Below, in pieces: positions 27,619 to 41,002 of a stretch of DNA of 64,000 nucleotides. The position numbers and the translations under genes were made by a program. Source of the stretch: Nocardioides daejeonensis. GTDB lineage: Bacteria; Actinomycetota; Actinomycetes; Propionibacteriales; Nocardioidaceae. The stretch covers positions 806,001-870,000 of the forward strand of contig NZ_QHKZ01000001.1 of the NCBI RefSeq assembly GCF_003194585.1, read 5' to 3'. The notes below the pieces were generated by a model. That model searched no databases. It saw only the letters and a program-made list of their open reading frames with translations, and was not told the DNA's origin. Positions within the stretch are counted from its first letter, which is position 1. Each line of letters begins with the position of its first letter.

Positions 27619-28824
27619 TCAGCCCAGCCGAGCAGCAACCTGGTCCCAGATCGCGTGCGCGACCTCGGTCTTGCTCCCCCGCGGGACCGGCACCTCGTCG
27701 CCGTCGGCCGCCAGGATGACCGCCTCATTGTCGGTGGCGCCGAAGACCGCGCCACCGCTGACGTCGTTGACGACGAGCAGATCGCAGCCCTTCCGGGCCA
27801 GCTTCGCCCGGGCGAGGTCGAGGACCGAGCCGGTCTCGTCGCCGGTCTCGGCGGCGAAGCCCACCACGATCTGGCCGTCGCGGAGCCGCTCGGTGGAGAG
27901 CTCCTTGAGGATGTCGGGGTTCTGGACCAGCTCGACGACCGGCGCGGAGCCGTCGGCGGCCTTCTTGATCTTCGCGGTCTCGCTGTGCACCGGCCGGAAG
28001 TCGGCCGGAGCCGCGGCCATGACGACCGCGTCCGCACCGGCGGCGGCACGGAGCACGGCGACCCGCAGCTCCTCGGTCGTCGTCACCGGCACGACCTTGG
28101 CTCCGGCAGGCTCCGGCAGCGAGACATTGGCGGCCACCAGGGTGACCTCCGCTCCACGAGCGAGTGCCGCCCGGGCCAGCGCGTGCCCCTGCCGGCCCGA
28201 GGAGCGGTTGCCCAGGAACCGCACCGGGTCGAGGAACTCCCGCGTGCCGCCGGCGGAGACGACCACGTGGCGACCGGCCAGGTCCTGACTGACCCGGCCC
28301 CGGGCGAGCACGTCCATGGCCAGGTCGACGATCTCGAGCGGCTCCGGAAGCCGCCCCTTGCCGGTGTCCTTGCCCGTCAGCCGGCCCTCGGCCGGCTCCA
28401 TCACCTGGCCGCCGCGCTGGCGCAGCGCGGCCACGTTGGCCTGGGTGGCCGGGTGCTCCCACATCTCCGTGTGCATGGCCGGCACGAAGAGCACCGGGCA
28501 GCGGGCGGTGAGCAGGGTGTTGGTGAGCAGGTCGTCGGCGAGGCCGTGCGCGGCCTTGGCAAGGAGGTCGGCGGTCGCCGGCGCGACGATCACGAGATCC
28601 GCCTCCTGGCCGATCCGGACGTGCGGCACCTCGTGCACGCCGTCCCAGACCTCGCTGGAGACCGGCTTGCCCGAGAGGGCGGCCCAGGTGGGCGCACCGA
28701 CGAACTCGAGGGCCGCCGCCGTGGGCACGACGGTGACGTCGTGCCCGGACTCCTTGAGGCGCCGCAGCACCTCACACGACTTGTACGCCGCGATCCCGCC
28801 GGCGACGCCCAGGACGATCCTCAT
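27619..28824 (-). CDS. coaBC: Bifunctional phosphopantothenoylcysteine decarboxylase / phosphopantothenate-cysteine ligase
   Basis: 401 residues. It carries out two steps of CoA synthesis. The first half (CoaC) is a flavoprotein: GVAGGIAAYKSCEVLRRL, VPHVRIG with the catalytic His, and VPAMHTEMW in the substrate lid. The second half (CoaB, from about 185) has VVSAGGTREFLDPVRFLGNRS, split here across the nucleotide-binding turn, and AKIKKA with the Lys that contacts the substrate. It follows rpoZ by 16 bases, and gmk-rpoZ-coaBC is a conserved actinobacterial order. Confidence 0.95.
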   Translation of the reverse strand: MRIVLGVAGGIAAYKSCEVLRRLKESGHDVTVVPTAAALEFVGAPTWAALSGKPVSSEVWDGVHEVPHVRIGQEADLVIVAPATADLLAKAAHGLADDLLTNTLLTARCPVLFVPAMHTEMWEHPATQANVAALRQRGGQVMEPAEGRLTGKDTGKGRLPEPLEIVDLAMDVLARGRVSQDLAGRHVVVSAGGTREFLDPVRFLGNRSSGRQGHALARAALARGAEVTLVAANVSLPEPAGAKVVPVTTTEELRVAVLRAAAGADAVVMAAAPADFRPVHSETAKIKKAADGSAPVVELVQNPDILKELSTERLRDGQIVVGFAAETGDETGSVLDLARAKLARKGCDLLVVNDVSGGAVFGATDNEAVILAADGDEVPVPRGSKTEVAHAIWDQVAARLG

Positions 28825-28840
28825 GGATGTCCGCCGAAGG

Positions 28841-29161
28841 TCACTCGGCCGGGAAGGCTGCTTCGGCGGCGGCCTGAGCGGCGGCCTCTTCGGCGGCGAG
28901 CTCGGCCGGGTCGATGTCTTCGCAGGTCAGCAGGTCGTTGTTGATCTCGCGGAGCGCGATCGACAGCGGCTTCTCCTGCACGTGGGTGTCGACCAGCGGG
29001 CCGACGTACTCCAGGAGGCCCTCGCCGAGCTGCGAGTAGTAGGCGTTGATCTGCCGGGCGCGCTTGGCGCTGTAGAGGACGAGCTTGTACTTCGAGTCCG
29101 TCTTGGTCAACAGTTCGTCGATGGACGGGTGGGTAACACCCTCACCGGTGGGGGCAGACAC
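28841..29161 (-). CDS. rpoZ: RNA polymerase omega subunit
   Basis: 106 residues from GTG 29161. It is the small assembly subunit of RNA polymerase. The family core is [18 protein letters not shown] and [15 protein letters not shown]; the C-terminal tail is rich in Ala and Glu, as in other actinobacteria. GTG at 29161 has GAGG 9 bases upstream; an in-frame GTG at 29176 would add five residues (R-P-L-H after the start). It lies between gmk and coaBC on one transcript. Confidence 0.92.
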   Translation of the reverse strand: MSAPTGEGVTHPSIDELLTKTDSKYKLVLYSAKRARQINAYYSQLGEGLLEYVGPLVDTHVQEKPLSIALREINNDLLTCEDIDPAELAAEEAAAQAAAEAAFPAE

Positions 29162-29224
29162 GTGCAGAGGCCTCACGTTTCGCTTGAGATGGGTTGGAGC
29201 TGGGCCGGGAGACTGACCAGGAGA

Positions 29225-29800
29225 TCAGACAGGCCGCATCAAGGTTAGCAACTGACCTGCGGCTTCACGAACTTCGTGGTTGACGATGGCCACGTCGAAC
29301 TCGCTCTCCGCGGCCAGTTCGACCCGCGCGCTGGCCAGCCGACGCTCCCGTTCCTCCTCCGATTCGGTGCCCCGGCCCACCAGGCGGCGTACCAGCTCCT
29401 CCCAGGAGGGGGGCTTGAGGAAGACGAAGAGTGCCTCCGGCATCGAGGCCTTCACCTGCCGGGCGCCCTGGAGGTCGATCTCGAGCAGCGCCGGCCGACC
29501 GGCAGCCAACGCCTCCTCGACCGGACCTCGCGGCGTGCCGTACCGCGCGGCCGAGTGCACGACGGCCCACTCCAGCAGCTCGCCCTCGGCGATCATCTCG
29601 TCGAAGCGCTCGTCGGAGACGAACCAGTAGTGCACGCCGTCGATCTCACCGGGCCGCGCGGGCCGGGTGGTCGCCGACACGGAGATCCACACCTCTGGAT
29701 GCTCCTCGCGGATCACGTTCGCCACCGTGCCCTTGCCGACCGCCGTCGGGCCGGCCAGCACCACCAGCCGGCTGGGCGCCGGTTTGTCCTGCTCTGTCAT
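29225..29800 (-). CDS. gmk: Guanylate kinase
   Basis: 191 residues. It phosphorylates GMP to GDP. The P-loop reads GPTAVGKGT, close to the usual GPSGVGKGT with Ser to Thr and Gly to Ala changes that keep the fold. The GMP-binding region [19 protein letters not shown] and the DLQGARQVK segment follow. The gene starts 7 bases after mihF and is followed by rpoZ, the normal order in actinobacteria. Confidence 0.95.
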   Translation of the reverse strand: MTEQDKPAPSRLVVLAGPTAVGKGTVANVIREEHPEVWISVSATTRPARPGEIDGVHYWFVSDERFDEMIAEGELLEWAVVHSAARYGTPRGPVEEALAAGRPALLEIDLQGARQVKASMPEALFVFLKPPSWEELVRRLVGRGTESEEERERRLASARVELAAESEFDVAIVNHEVREAAGQLLTLMRPV

Positions 29801-29807
29801 CGCGTGG

Positions 29808-30128
29808 TCAGCCGCGCGAGGAGAACTCGGCCTCGAGGGCGGCGATCTGCTTCACCCCGAGGCCGCGCACGCGGCGGCTCTCGGCGATGTTGAGCCGCTC
29901 CATCAGCTGGCCGGCACGCACCTTCCCGAGTCCGGGCATCGCCTGCAGCAGGTCGATCACCCGCATCTTGCCGATGACCTCGTTGACCTGGCCCTCGCGG
30001 ATCACCTCGGTGATGGAGGCGCCCGAGTGCTTGAGCCGGTTCTTCACCTCGGCCCGCTCCCGTCGCGAGGCAGCGGCCTTGTCCAACGCCGCCTGGCGTT
30101 GCTCGGGGGTCAGCGGGGGCAGTGCCAC
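29808..30128 (-). CDS. mihF: Actinobacterial integration host factor mIHF
   Basis: 106 residues, the normal size. This nucleoid-associated protein bends DNA and is essential in mycobacteria; it is unrelated to proteobacterial IHF. The C-terminal part is a helix-hairpin-helix/S13-like fold: [22 protein letters not shown] and [10 protein letters not shown] carry the DNA-contacting loops. The start is GTG at 30128, with GAGG about 9 bases upstream; a TAGGGT at 30173-30178 is a good -10. First gene of mihF-gmk-rpoZ-coaBC. Confidence 0.95.
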   Translation of the reverse strand: MALPPLTPEQRQAALDKAAASRRERAEVKNRLKHSGASITEVIREGQVNEVIGKMRVIDLLQAMPGLGKVRAGQLMERLNIAESRRVRGLGVKQIAALEAEFSSRG

Positions 30129-30172
30129 GGGTGGGGTCCTCGTCCTTCGGCATCGAATGGCGGTGTCGGCTC

Positions 30173-30178
30173 ACCCTA
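30173..30178 (-). promoter_or_regulatory. -10 box of the mihF operon
   Basis: TAGGGT on the minus strand, about 45 bases before the mihF start and just after the hairpin that ends the pyr unit. Confidence 0.45.
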
Positions 30179-30179
30179 G

Positions 30180-30222
30180 TCACAGCCGCGGAGCCCCGGC
30201 AACGCCGGGTCGCTCGCTGTGA
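30180..30222 (-). terminator. Probable terminator at the end of the pyr operon
   Basis: Outer arms TCACAGC (30180-30186) and GCTGTGA (30216-30222) enclose CCCGGC-AAC-GCCGGG (30195-30209). It lies 15 bases after the lipoprotein gene stop. There is no U-tract, which is common for high-GC terminators. Confidence 0.5.
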
Positions 30223-30236
30223 GCCTGCGTCGATCG

Positions 30237-30752
30237 TCAGAGGATCTGGGTCCGGCAGACGTCGAGCGCCTGCTGGGTGATGCCCTGGGCTGCCGCCTGC
30301 GTCTGGGGGCTCCGAGCGTTGCGTACGGCGCCGAGCACGCGGGCCCGCTCCTCCTCCGACAGCCGCTTCGGTACGCCGTCGCTCAGCTCCTCGGGAGTCA
30401 CCTTCGCCTCGGCCAGCACGTCGCGCAGGTTGCGCAGCGCGCCCAGATAGGTCTGCCACTCGTCCTTGAGGTCGCTCGGTGCCTGCTCGGCGAGCTCCTC
30501 CAGGACCGGCAGCGCCTTCAGGAAGGCGGAGGCACCTCCCTCGTCGGCCGTGCGGGTGAGACCGGTCGAGGCATCCTTGACCGCGGCGCAGTAGTCGGCG
30601 CGCTTCTCCTCCGCGCTCTTCGAGCAGGCGCCGAGGCCGAACAGCAGCGTCAGGATGAGGACGGCCGCGAGACGCCGAACGGGCGGCGCGTTGCCTGCGA
30701 GGCCTGCCGAACCGCTGATCGTCCTCGCCCGCTGTGCACCGCGACGCGACAT
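30237..30752 (-). CDS. Putative lipoprotein, function unknown
   Basis: 171 residues. A basic N-terminus, a hydrophobic stretch at about 28-42 and the lipobox LGAC put the lipidated Cys at residue 43, so the mature protein would be attached to the outer face of the membrane. The mature part is helical, with many Glu, Ala and Arg and two more Cys (near CAAVKDA and VCRTQIL) that could form a disulfide. GGAGG lies 9 bases before the ATG. It follows pyrF by 31 bases, so it is probably the last gene of the pyr transcript. No family recognised. Confidence 0.7.
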   Translation of the reverse strand: MSRRGAQRARTISGSAGLAGNAPPVRRLAAVLILTLLFGLGACSKSAEEKRADYCAAVKDASTGLTRTADEGGASAFLKALPVLEELAEQAPSDLKDEWQTYLGALRNLRDVLAEAKVTPEELSDGVPKRLSEEERARVLGAVRNARSPQTQAAAQGITQQALDVCRTQIL

Positions 30753-30783
30753 CGGTCAGCACCTCCCTGGCTTCGTCATGGCC

Positions 30784-31611
30784 CTATCCGAGCAGACCCG
30801 CGAACTGGTCGTTGCCCCGGGCTGCGGCCTCCCGCAGCGCCGCGTTCGAGGGACCGGCACGCAGCACCTCCCGCGAGGAGGAGGGCAGCACGTTGGCCGC
30901 GGCCGCGCCGAAGACACGACGCACGTCCTCGGGGGTGCCGCCCTGGGCCCCGACTCCGGGGGCAAGCAGGGGGCCGTTGATGGAGAAGCTCTCCCCCACG
31001 TCACCGACGGTCGCGCCGACCACCGCACCGAAGGAGCCGAGCGGCTCCGCTCCCTCGTTGAGCGCTGCCAGCGAGTCGAGCACGGTGCCGCCGACGGTGC
31101 GCCCGGTCGCAGTGGTGGCGTGCTGGAACTGCGGCCCCTCCGGATTCGAGGTCAGGGCCAGGACGAAGACACCGGCGCCGTGGGCCCGGGCCGTGTCGAG
31201 CATCGGCCGCACGGACTCGAAGCCCAGATAGGGGCTCACCGTGACCGCGTCGGAGAAGAGCGGAGAGGCGGGGTCGAGGTAGGCATCGGCGTAGGCCTGC
31301 GAGGTGGAGCCGATGTCGCCACGCTTCACATCCAGGAGCACCAGCGCCCCGGCGGACCGGGCGTCGGTGATCGTGCGCTCCAGCACCGCGATGCCCTGGC
31401 TGCCGAAGCGCTCGTAGAACGCGCTCTGGGGCTTCAGCACCGAGACCTCGCCCGCGAGCGCATCGACGACGGTCGCCGAGAAGCGCTCCAGGCCCGCCAG
31501 ATCGTCGCCGAGGCCCCAGGACGCGAGGAGTGCGGCGTGCGGGTCGATGCCCACGCACAGCGGCCCACGCGAGCGGACCGCCGTGTGCAGGCGGCTACCG
31601 AAGCTGTTCAT
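30784..31611 (-). CDS. pyrF: Orotidine 5'-phosphate decarboxylase (mycobacterial type)
   Basis: 275 residues. It makes UMP from OMP, the last step of the pathway. The catalytic motif is LLDVKRGDIGSTS, with the Asp-Lys-Asp arrangement, in the longer form of the enzyme found in mycobacteria and myxococci (class with about 275 residues rather than 230). The ATG at 31611 overlaps the stop of the PyrD-like gene (ATGA). It is followed by the lipoprotein gene. Confidence 0.95.
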   Translation of the reverse strand: MNSFGSRLHTAVRSRGPLCVGIDPHAALLASWGLGDDLAGLERFSATVVDALAGEVSVLKPQSAFYERFGSQGIAVLERTITDARSAGALVLLDVKRGDIGSTSQAYADAYLDPASPLFSDAVTVSPYLGFESVRPMLDTARAHGAGVFVLALTSNPEGPQFQHATTATGRTVGGTVLDSLAALNEGAEPLGSFGAVVGATVGDVGESFSINGPLLAPGVGAQGGTPEDVRRVFGAAAANVLPSSSREVLRAGPSNAALREAAARGNDQFAGLLG

Positions 31612-32417
31612 CGTCCATCCCTCAGGTCGGCCGCGACCCGCGCGGCAGTGGTGGGATCGGCGAGCAGGGCGCTGCCGATCTGGACGGCCGCGGCGCCCGC
31701 AGCCAGGAACGTCCGGGCCTCGGCCGCGGTGCGGATCCCGCCCGCGGCGACGACCGGGAGGTCGGGAAGCGCCGCGTGCACCTCGGCCACGGCGCGCAGC
31801 GCGGTGGACCGCACAGCGGGGCCGACGAGACTGGCGGGCCGTCCGTCCGGCAGCAGGGCAGGCACTCCTCCTCCGAGGACCACTGCCTCCGCGCCGGCTT
31901 CGACGACGAGCCTGCTCCTCGTCACCAGCCGGGACGGGTCGTGGCCGAGCTTCACGAGCAGCGCAACACCGGGAGGCAGCTGCGCGCGGGCCGCGCCGAC
32001 GACGGCGGCCAGCAGTCGCGGCTCGCCCTCGGGCATGAGCCCGCCGTCGGCTTGGAGGTTGAGCTCGATCGCCCGCAGGCCCGGTGCGGCGGCGACCAGC
32101 CGCACGAGTTCCTGCCACTGGTCCGGCTCGGCAGCTGCGAGCGAGGCGACCGGCACCACGCCGTGGGCGACCAGCCACGGCAGCTCCAGGGCGAGGAACT
32201 GCTCCGGGCCGGGGTTCGGGAGGCCGGTGGCGTGCAGCACCCCCGACGGCGCTGCGACGACCCGGGGCGCGGGCGCACCGGAGCGTGCCGTCAACGTCAG
32301 CGAGCGGGAGACGAAGCCGCCGACCCCGGCAAGTCCGTCGAAGGCGGCCAGCTCGCGTCCGGTGCCGCCGCACCCCGCGGCGATCACCACCGGTGCGGCG
32401 AAGGGAAGGGTAGTCAT
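31608..32417 (-). CDS. PyrD-like (class 1 dihydroorotate dehydrogenase fold) protein lacking the active site
   Basis: 269 residues. The overall layout follows class 1 DHODH: an N-terminal PVVIAAGCGGTG, then PSGVLHATGLPNPGPE (compare the family's G-x-L-N-x-x-G-L-Q-N-P-G), IELN at 117-120, LLVKLG, and FMN-phosphate-binding AAGGI and AAAVQIGSALL. But the catalytic Ser/Cys-Pro-Asn after IELN is replaced by LQAD (121-124), the FMN-contacting Lys after the second strand is Arg38 (SRSLT), and the only Cys is Cys16. It could still bind FMN. Start and stop overlap the neighbours by 4 bases (ATGA). It sits directly after a PyrK-like gene, as a class 1B PyrD would. Confidence 0.8.
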   Translation of the reverse strand: MTTLPFAAPVVIAAGCGGTGRELAAFDGLAGVGGFVSRSLTLTARSGAPAPRVVAAPSGVLHATGLPNPGPEQFLALELPWLVAHGVVPVASLAAAEPDQWQELVRLVAAAPGLRAIELNLQADGGLMPEGEPRLLAAVVGAARAQLPPGVALLVKLGHDPSRLVTRSRLVVEAGAEAVVLGGGVPALLPDGRPASLVGPAVRSTALRAVAEVHAALPDLPVVAAGGIRTAAEARTFLAAGAAAVQIGSALLADPTTAARVAADLRDGR

Positions 32418-33234
32418 CGGCCACCGCCCTTCTCTGTCAGGTCATGCCAGCGCACCCGGTCACCGCGGAAGACCGGCCCCTCGGCACAGCCGCGCACCGT
32501 GCGTCCGACCCCGTCCTCCCCCACGACCGGCACCGGACAGCCGTGGCACAGTCCCGTGCCGCACGGATGCTCACCGTCCAGCACCGCCTGGCTCCAGGCC
32601 CCCGCCGCCTCCGCGGCGATCGCCACCTCGTGCAGGGTCGAGGTCGGCGCTCCTGCGTAGACGACCGCAGCGCCGGTGCGCTCCACGGTCTCTCCCAGCA
32701 CGCTCGCGATGCTGCCGTGCCGTCCCATCGACCCGTCGTCGGTGACGACGGTGGTCGAACGCACCGCACGTCGTACGTCGTGGCTCGGCAGCACCCGGCT
32801 CCCGTCAGCGCCGCCGAGCAGCAGGTGGACGGTGCACCCTCGCTCCGCCAGTCGATCGGCGAGTCCGAGAAGCGGAGCGGCATGCGCACCGGCGCCGGCC
32901 AGGAGACAGGTCACCGGCTCCTTGGGAAGCGCGAACGGCCGGCCCAGCGGACCGATCACCGGCCAGGCGTCGCCGACGGCCAAACGGTCGGCGAGGACGT
33001 CACCCGGGTCCATGACGAGCTCGAGCGTGCCGGGCCGGACTCCGGGACCGGCCGCCCGATGCACCTGCACCGAACGACGCAGCAGTCGCGTCGGGTCCGG
33101 GTCGGCGACGCTGAGGAACTGCCCCGGGCGGTGCCGGTCGGCGACCTCTCCGACCGACAGCGTCACCCCGGAGAAGGCGCCCACCCCACGCACGGCCAGC
33201 ACCTCGGCCGTGGTCGAGAGCGGGCCGCCCGCCA

Positions 33235-33235
<1 letters not shown>
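32414..33235 (-). CDS. PyrK-like electron transfer subunit (FAD and 2Fe-2S)
   Basis: 273 residues. Family: ferredoxin-reductase-like electron transfer subunit of class 1B DHODH. An N-terminal flavin barrel with RRSVQVHR (FAD site), a nucleotide-binding part with LLAGAGAHAAPL, and a C-terminal 2Fe-2S motif, C-x4-C-x2-C with a fourth Cys later (CGTGLCHGC ... RGCAEGPVF). All four cluster Cys are kept, so the protein looks functional. In class 1B enzymes PyrK passes electrons from dihydroorotate to NAD. Here the PyrD partner is degenerate and a class 2 PyrD is next door, so the electron donor is in doubt. The start overlaps the pyrD stop by one base. Confidence 0.85.
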
Positions 33236-37667
<4,432 letters not shown>

Positions 37668-37668
37668 C

Positions 37669-38829
37669 TCAGGCCTCCTCTCCGGTGGTCGAGCTTGTCG
37701 AGACCCCCATGAGCTCCACGAACCGATCGAAGAGGTACGCCGCGTCGTGGGGTCCGGCGGCGGCCTCCGGGTGGTACTGCACCGAGAAGCCCTTGAGGTT
37801 GCCGGCGTCGTCGCGCAACTCCAGGCCCTCGACCACGTCGTCGTTGAGGCAGACGTGGCTGACCGTGGCGACGCCGTACGGGGTGCGGGTCTCCTCGCCG
37901 ATCGGCGCGTCCACCGCGAACCCGTGGTTGTGGGAGGTGATCTCGACCTTCCGCGTGGTCAGGTCCATCACCGGCTGGTTGATACCGCGGTGGCCGTACT
38001 TGAGCTTGTAGGTGTCGAAGCCCAGGGCCCGGCCGAAGAGCTGGTTGCCGAAGCAGATCCCGAAGTAGGGCAGGCCTCGCTCAAGCGCCTGCTTGAGCAG
38101 TTCCACCTGGCCCGTGGTCGCCGCCGGATCGCCGGGGCCGTTGGAGAAGAAGAGACCGTCGGGCTCAACGGCGAGGACGTCCTCGAGGGTGGCGGTCGAG
38201 GGCAGCACGTGCACCTCGACTCCGCGCTCGGCGAGGCGCTCGGGGGTCATCTCCTTGATGCCGAGGTCGAGTGCGGCGACGCGCAACGTGCGCTCGCCGA
38301 CCGCCGGCACGATGTAGGGCTCCTTGGTGGAGACCTCGCCAGCGAGGTTGGCGCCGGCCATCTCCGCCGAGGCGCGGACGCGCTCGAGAAGTCTGGCCGG
38401 GTCTGTCTCGGTGGTGGAGATGCCCACGCGCATGGCACCGCGGTCACGCAGGTGCCGGGTGAGGGCGCGGGTGTCGATCTCGGAGATGCCGACGACGCCC
38501 TGGTCACGCAGCGCCTCGTCGAGCGGGCGCTGGGCGCGCCAGCTGCTCGAGACGCGTGCTGGGTCGCGGACGACATAGCCGGCGACCCAGATGCGCTTGG
38601 ACTCCGGGTCCTCGTCGTTCATGCCCGTGTTGCCGACGTGCGGCGCGGTCATGACGACCACCTGGCGGTGGTAGGACGGGTCGGTCAACGTCTCCTGGTA
38701 GCCGGACATCCCGGTCGAGAAGACTGCTTCTCCGAAGGTCTCCCCTTCGGCTCCGTAGGCCCGGCCACGGAAGGACCGGCCATCTTCGAGCACGAGGAGT
38801 GCGGGCTTGCGGGTGGCATGCAGCGGCAC
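37669..38829 (-). CDS. carA: Carbamoyl-phosphate synthase small subunit (glutaminase)
   Basis: 386 residues. It releases ammonia from glutamine for CarB. The class I amidotransferase triad is present: the nucleophile in [10 protein letters not shown], and His and Glu in [19 protein letters not shown] before it and SHNHGF after it are also typical. The start is GTG at 38829 with AAGGAGG 6 bases upstream. That ribosome-binding site is part of a PyrR-binding leader (38837-38872) nearly identical to the one before pyrR, so carA-carB and the genes after it have their own promoter and their own PyrR control. Confidence 0.95.
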   Translation of the reverse strand: MPLHATRKPALLVLEDGRSFRGRAYGAEGETFGEAVFSTGMSGYQETLTDPSYHRQVVVMTAPHVGNTGMNDEDPESKRIWVAGYVVRDPARVSSSWRAQRPLDEALRDQGVVGISEIDTRALTRHLRDRGAMRVGISTTETDPARLLERVRASAEMAGANLAGEVSTKEPYIVPAVGERTLRVAALDLGIKEMTPERLAERGVEVHVLPSTATLEDVLAVEPDGLFFSNGPGDPAATTGQVELLKQALERGLPYFGICFGNQLFGRALGFDTYKLKYGHRGINQPVMDLTTRKVEITSHNHGFAVDAPIGEETRTPYGVATVSHVCLNDDVVEGLELRDDAGNLKGFSVQYHPEAAAGPHDAAYLFDRFVELMGVSTSSTTGEEA

Positions 38830-38836
38830 GCCGAAC

Positions 38837-38872
38837 CTCCTTCTCCGCCTCACAGGACGGTTCGTTAAAGGA
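38837..38872 (-). promoter_or_regulatory. PyrR-binding leader of carA
   Basis: On the minus-strand RNA, CCGUC-CUGUGA-GGCGG (38845-38860) forms a stem with a hexaloop of the PyrR consensus CNGNGA. Below it UCCUUU can pair with GAAGGA, the carA Shine-Dalgarno. 35 of 36 bases equal the pyrR leader at 42513-42548. In mycobacteria PyrR with UMP represses translation through such a hairpin. Confidence 0.8.
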
Positions 38873-38890
38873 TGGGACGAGCAGTTGTGA

Positions 38891-38896
38891 ACATTA
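38891..38896 (-). promoter_or_regulatory. -10 box of carA
   Basis: TAATGT on the minus strand; transcript start expected near 38884, a leader of about 55 bases, which matches the leader length before pyrR. Confidence 0.5.
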
Positions 38897-39007
38897 GCAG
38901 CGCACCGACCCCGCTCGTACGCCGAGGGTCTGCGGTGGACACCGCTGCCGCCGGCTCTGTGGGCAGGCTCACCCGCGGCGGACACCCCGTCCGTCGCCAT
39001 CTGCACA

Positions 39008-39033
39008 TACCGTTGGTACGTACCGTTAGTACG
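39008..39033. repeat. Tandem 13-base operator-like repeat
   Basis: TACCGTTGGTACG (39008-39020) and TACCGTTAGTACG (39021-39033), one mismatch, no spacer. Each is close to a palindrome (TACC-GTT-GGTA; CGTAC-CGTTA-GTACG). It is 30 bases before the start of the secreted-protein gene, overlapping its promoter, so a repressor site is likely, for example of TetR type. Confidence 0.55.
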
Positions 39034-39062
39034 CACGCCCCATCGCTTGTCAGGAGCCGCTC

Positions 39063-39722
39063 GTGCCCACCTCGTCCCGCCCGATCGCAGCCGTCGCTGC
39101 GACCCTCCTCACCGCTACTGCGCTCGCCACGGTGGTGAGCGACGTACCGGCGCAGGCGGAGCCGCGGGCGCGGGTCGTGAAGTCGTGCACCAGCTCGACC
39201 GGAGGTCTCGTCGTCCTCGACCGCGATGGCGTCGACTACTACCTGACCGGCGAGTGCAAGACCCTGCGGATCACGGCGGACGACGTCACGGTCGATGCCT
39301 GGTTCGTGGACACCCTCGAGGTGCTCGGCGACCGGAACACCGTCGTCGGCTCGATCCTCTACGAGAACCGGGTGAGCGGCGTCGGCAACACCTTGCGCGC
39401 CGGATCGATGCTCGACGTGCTGCTGGACGGCCGCGGACACACGGTGGAGGTCGACGGACAGCTGGAGCGGGCCCGCGTGCGCGCCCGCTCCTCGCACGTG
39501 GCGGCCGACCGGGTCCTCCAGGTCACGGTGCGCGGCAACCGGAACCGGGTGGAGAGCCGCCGGACCACGACGGCTCGGGTCCACGGCAACCGCAATCGAC
39601 TCGTCCATCGCCGTCTCGCCAGCCTGCGCGTCGACGGTCGTGCCAACGTCGTCAAGGTGAGCAAGGGACGCACCAACGTCCAGGTCAGCGGACGTCGCAA
39701 CGAGGTGCCGCGCAACCGCTGA
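39063..39722 (+). CDS. Secreted protein with repeated RGNRN-type turns, DUF3060-like
   Basis: 219 residues. A Sec signal peptide (residues 1-32, cleavage near AQA) is followed by a secreted domain made of short repeats such as [18 protein letters not shown] and VSGRRNEVP, about 20-23 residues apart, as in beta-helix or DUF3060-like proteins. It has one pair of Cys early in the mature part. The second half is very basic. The start is GTG at 39063 with AGGAG 6 bases upstream. It lies between carA and pyrC on the opposite strand and splits the pyr genes into two units. Function unknown; binding to a surface polymer would be a guess. Confidence 0.7.
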   Translation: MPTSSRPIAAVAATLLTATALATVVSDVPAQAEPRARVVKSCTSSTGGLVVLDRDGVDYYLTGECKTLRITADDVTVDAWFVDTLEVLGDRNTVVGSILYENRVSGVGNTLRAGSMLDVLLDGRGHTVEVDGQLERARVRARSSHVAADRVLQVTVRGNRNRVESRRTTTARVHGNRNRLVHRRLASLRVDGRANVVKVSKGRTNVQVSGRRNEVPRNR

Positions 39723-39733
39723 CCTGTGCTGCC

Positions 39734-41002
39734 TCAACCGTGGGTTCGCGCGCCCCGCAGGAAGGTGCCGACGACCGCGGCGCGCAGGGTGCGCCCGTGC
39801 CACGGATTGTTGCGCGACAGTGAGTGGGAGGCGTCCCGGTCCACGGTGACCTCTGCCTCGGGGTCGACCAGCGTCAGGTTCGCCGGCTCACCCACGGCAA
39901 CCGGTCGCCCGTGCCCTGGGAGCCCGGCGATCCGAGCCGGGTTCGCCGACATGACACGGGCCACCTCCTCCCAGGAGAGCTCGGGCACCGCGGTACGCAC
40001 CACGGCGAGGGCGGTCTCCAGACCGAGCATGCCGAAGGCCGCGTCCACGAACGCATGCTCCTTGTCGTGCCGGGCATGCGGCGCGTGGTCGGTCGCGACG
40101 GCGTCGATCGTGCCGTCGCGCAACGCCTCCCGCAGGGCGAGGGTGTCCTCCTCCGGACGCAGCGGTGGGTTGACCTTGAAGACCGGGTCGTAACCGGCCA
40201 GCAGGTCGGTGGTCAGCAGCAGGTGATGCGGTGTGACCTCGGCGGTCACCTGGATCCCCTGGCCGCGCGCCCAGCGGATCACCTCCACCGAGCCAGCGGT
40301 GGAGACGTGAGCGACATGCACCCGCGAGCCGGTGTGGCGGGCCAGCATCACGTCGCGCGCGACGATGACCTCCTCGGCCACCCCGGGCCAACCGGGAAGC
40401 CCGAGTCGCCCGGAGAGCTCGCCCTCGTGGCAACAGGCCTGTGCTCCGGCAAGGGTCGGCTCCTGGGCATGCTGGCTGACCACGCCGCCGAACGGCTTCA
40501 CGTACTCCAGCGCGCGACGCATCACCCGAGCGTCGGCGACGCACCTGCCGTCGTCGGAGAAGACCCGGACCCCCGCGCGAGAGCGCGCCATGAGGCCGAG
40601 CTCGGCAAGCTCCTCCCCCGCGAGTCCGCGGGTCACCGCACCGACCGGCTGCACGTCGACGAGACCGGCCGCCCGACCCAGGTCGAAGACGCGCTCGGCG
40701 GCCTCGGCAGTGTCGGTCACCGGCGTTGTGTTCGCCATCGCGAGGACCGCGGTGAAGCCGCCGGCGGCAGCAGCGCGCGACCCGGTACGCACGGTCTCCG
40801 CGTCTTCTCGCCCGGGCTCCCGCAAGTGGGTGTGCAGGTCGACCAGGCCGGGGAGGACGACCAGCCCGTCGGCGTCGACCTCCTCGGCACCCGCCCCGGC
40901 CGCCACGGTGCCGATCTCAGCGATCACACCCTCGCGCAGCAGCAGGTCGGCACGCTCCCCCGTAGGCAGCGTGGCGGCACGGACGACGATCGGGGCGCTC
41001 AT
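39734..41002 (-). CDS. pyrC: Dihydroorotase
   Basis: 422 residues. It cyclises carbamoyl-aspartate to dihydroorotate. It is of the class I type: the zinc-binding DLHTHLREPG near residue 55-64, later His in HVAHVS and HHLLLT, and the catalytic Asp in ATDHAPHARHDKE. The ATG at 41002 shares one base with the pyrB stop. It ends 11 bases from the convergent secreted-protein gene, so transcription of pyrR-B-C very likely ends here. Confidence 0.95.
   Translation of the reverse strand: MSAPIVVRAATLPTGERADLLLREGVIAEIGTVAAGAGAEEVDADGLVVLPGLVDLHTHLREPGREDAETVRTGSRAAAAGGFTAVLAMANTTPVTDTAEAAERVFDLGRAAGLVDVQPVGAVTRGLAGEELAELGLMARSRAGVRVFSDDGRCVADARVMRRALEYVKPFGGVVSQHAQEPTLAGAQACCHEGELSGRLGLPGWPGVAEEVIVARDVMLARHTGSRVHVAHVSTAGSVEVIRWARGQGIQVTAEVTPHHLLLTTDLLAGYDPVFKVNPPLRPEEDTLALREALRDGTIDAVATDHAPHARHDKEHAFVDAAFGMLGLETALAVVRTAVPELSWEEVARVMSANPARIAGLPGHGRPVAVGEPANLTLVDPEAEVTVDRDASHSLSRNNPWHGRTLRAAVVGTFLRGARTHG

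Noticed and set aside
30784..32424. A single 546-codon fusion of PyrF with an N-terminal extension
   Set aside because: The extension is the wrong frame of the PyrD-like gene. PyrF starts at 31611 and the two overlap by ATGA.
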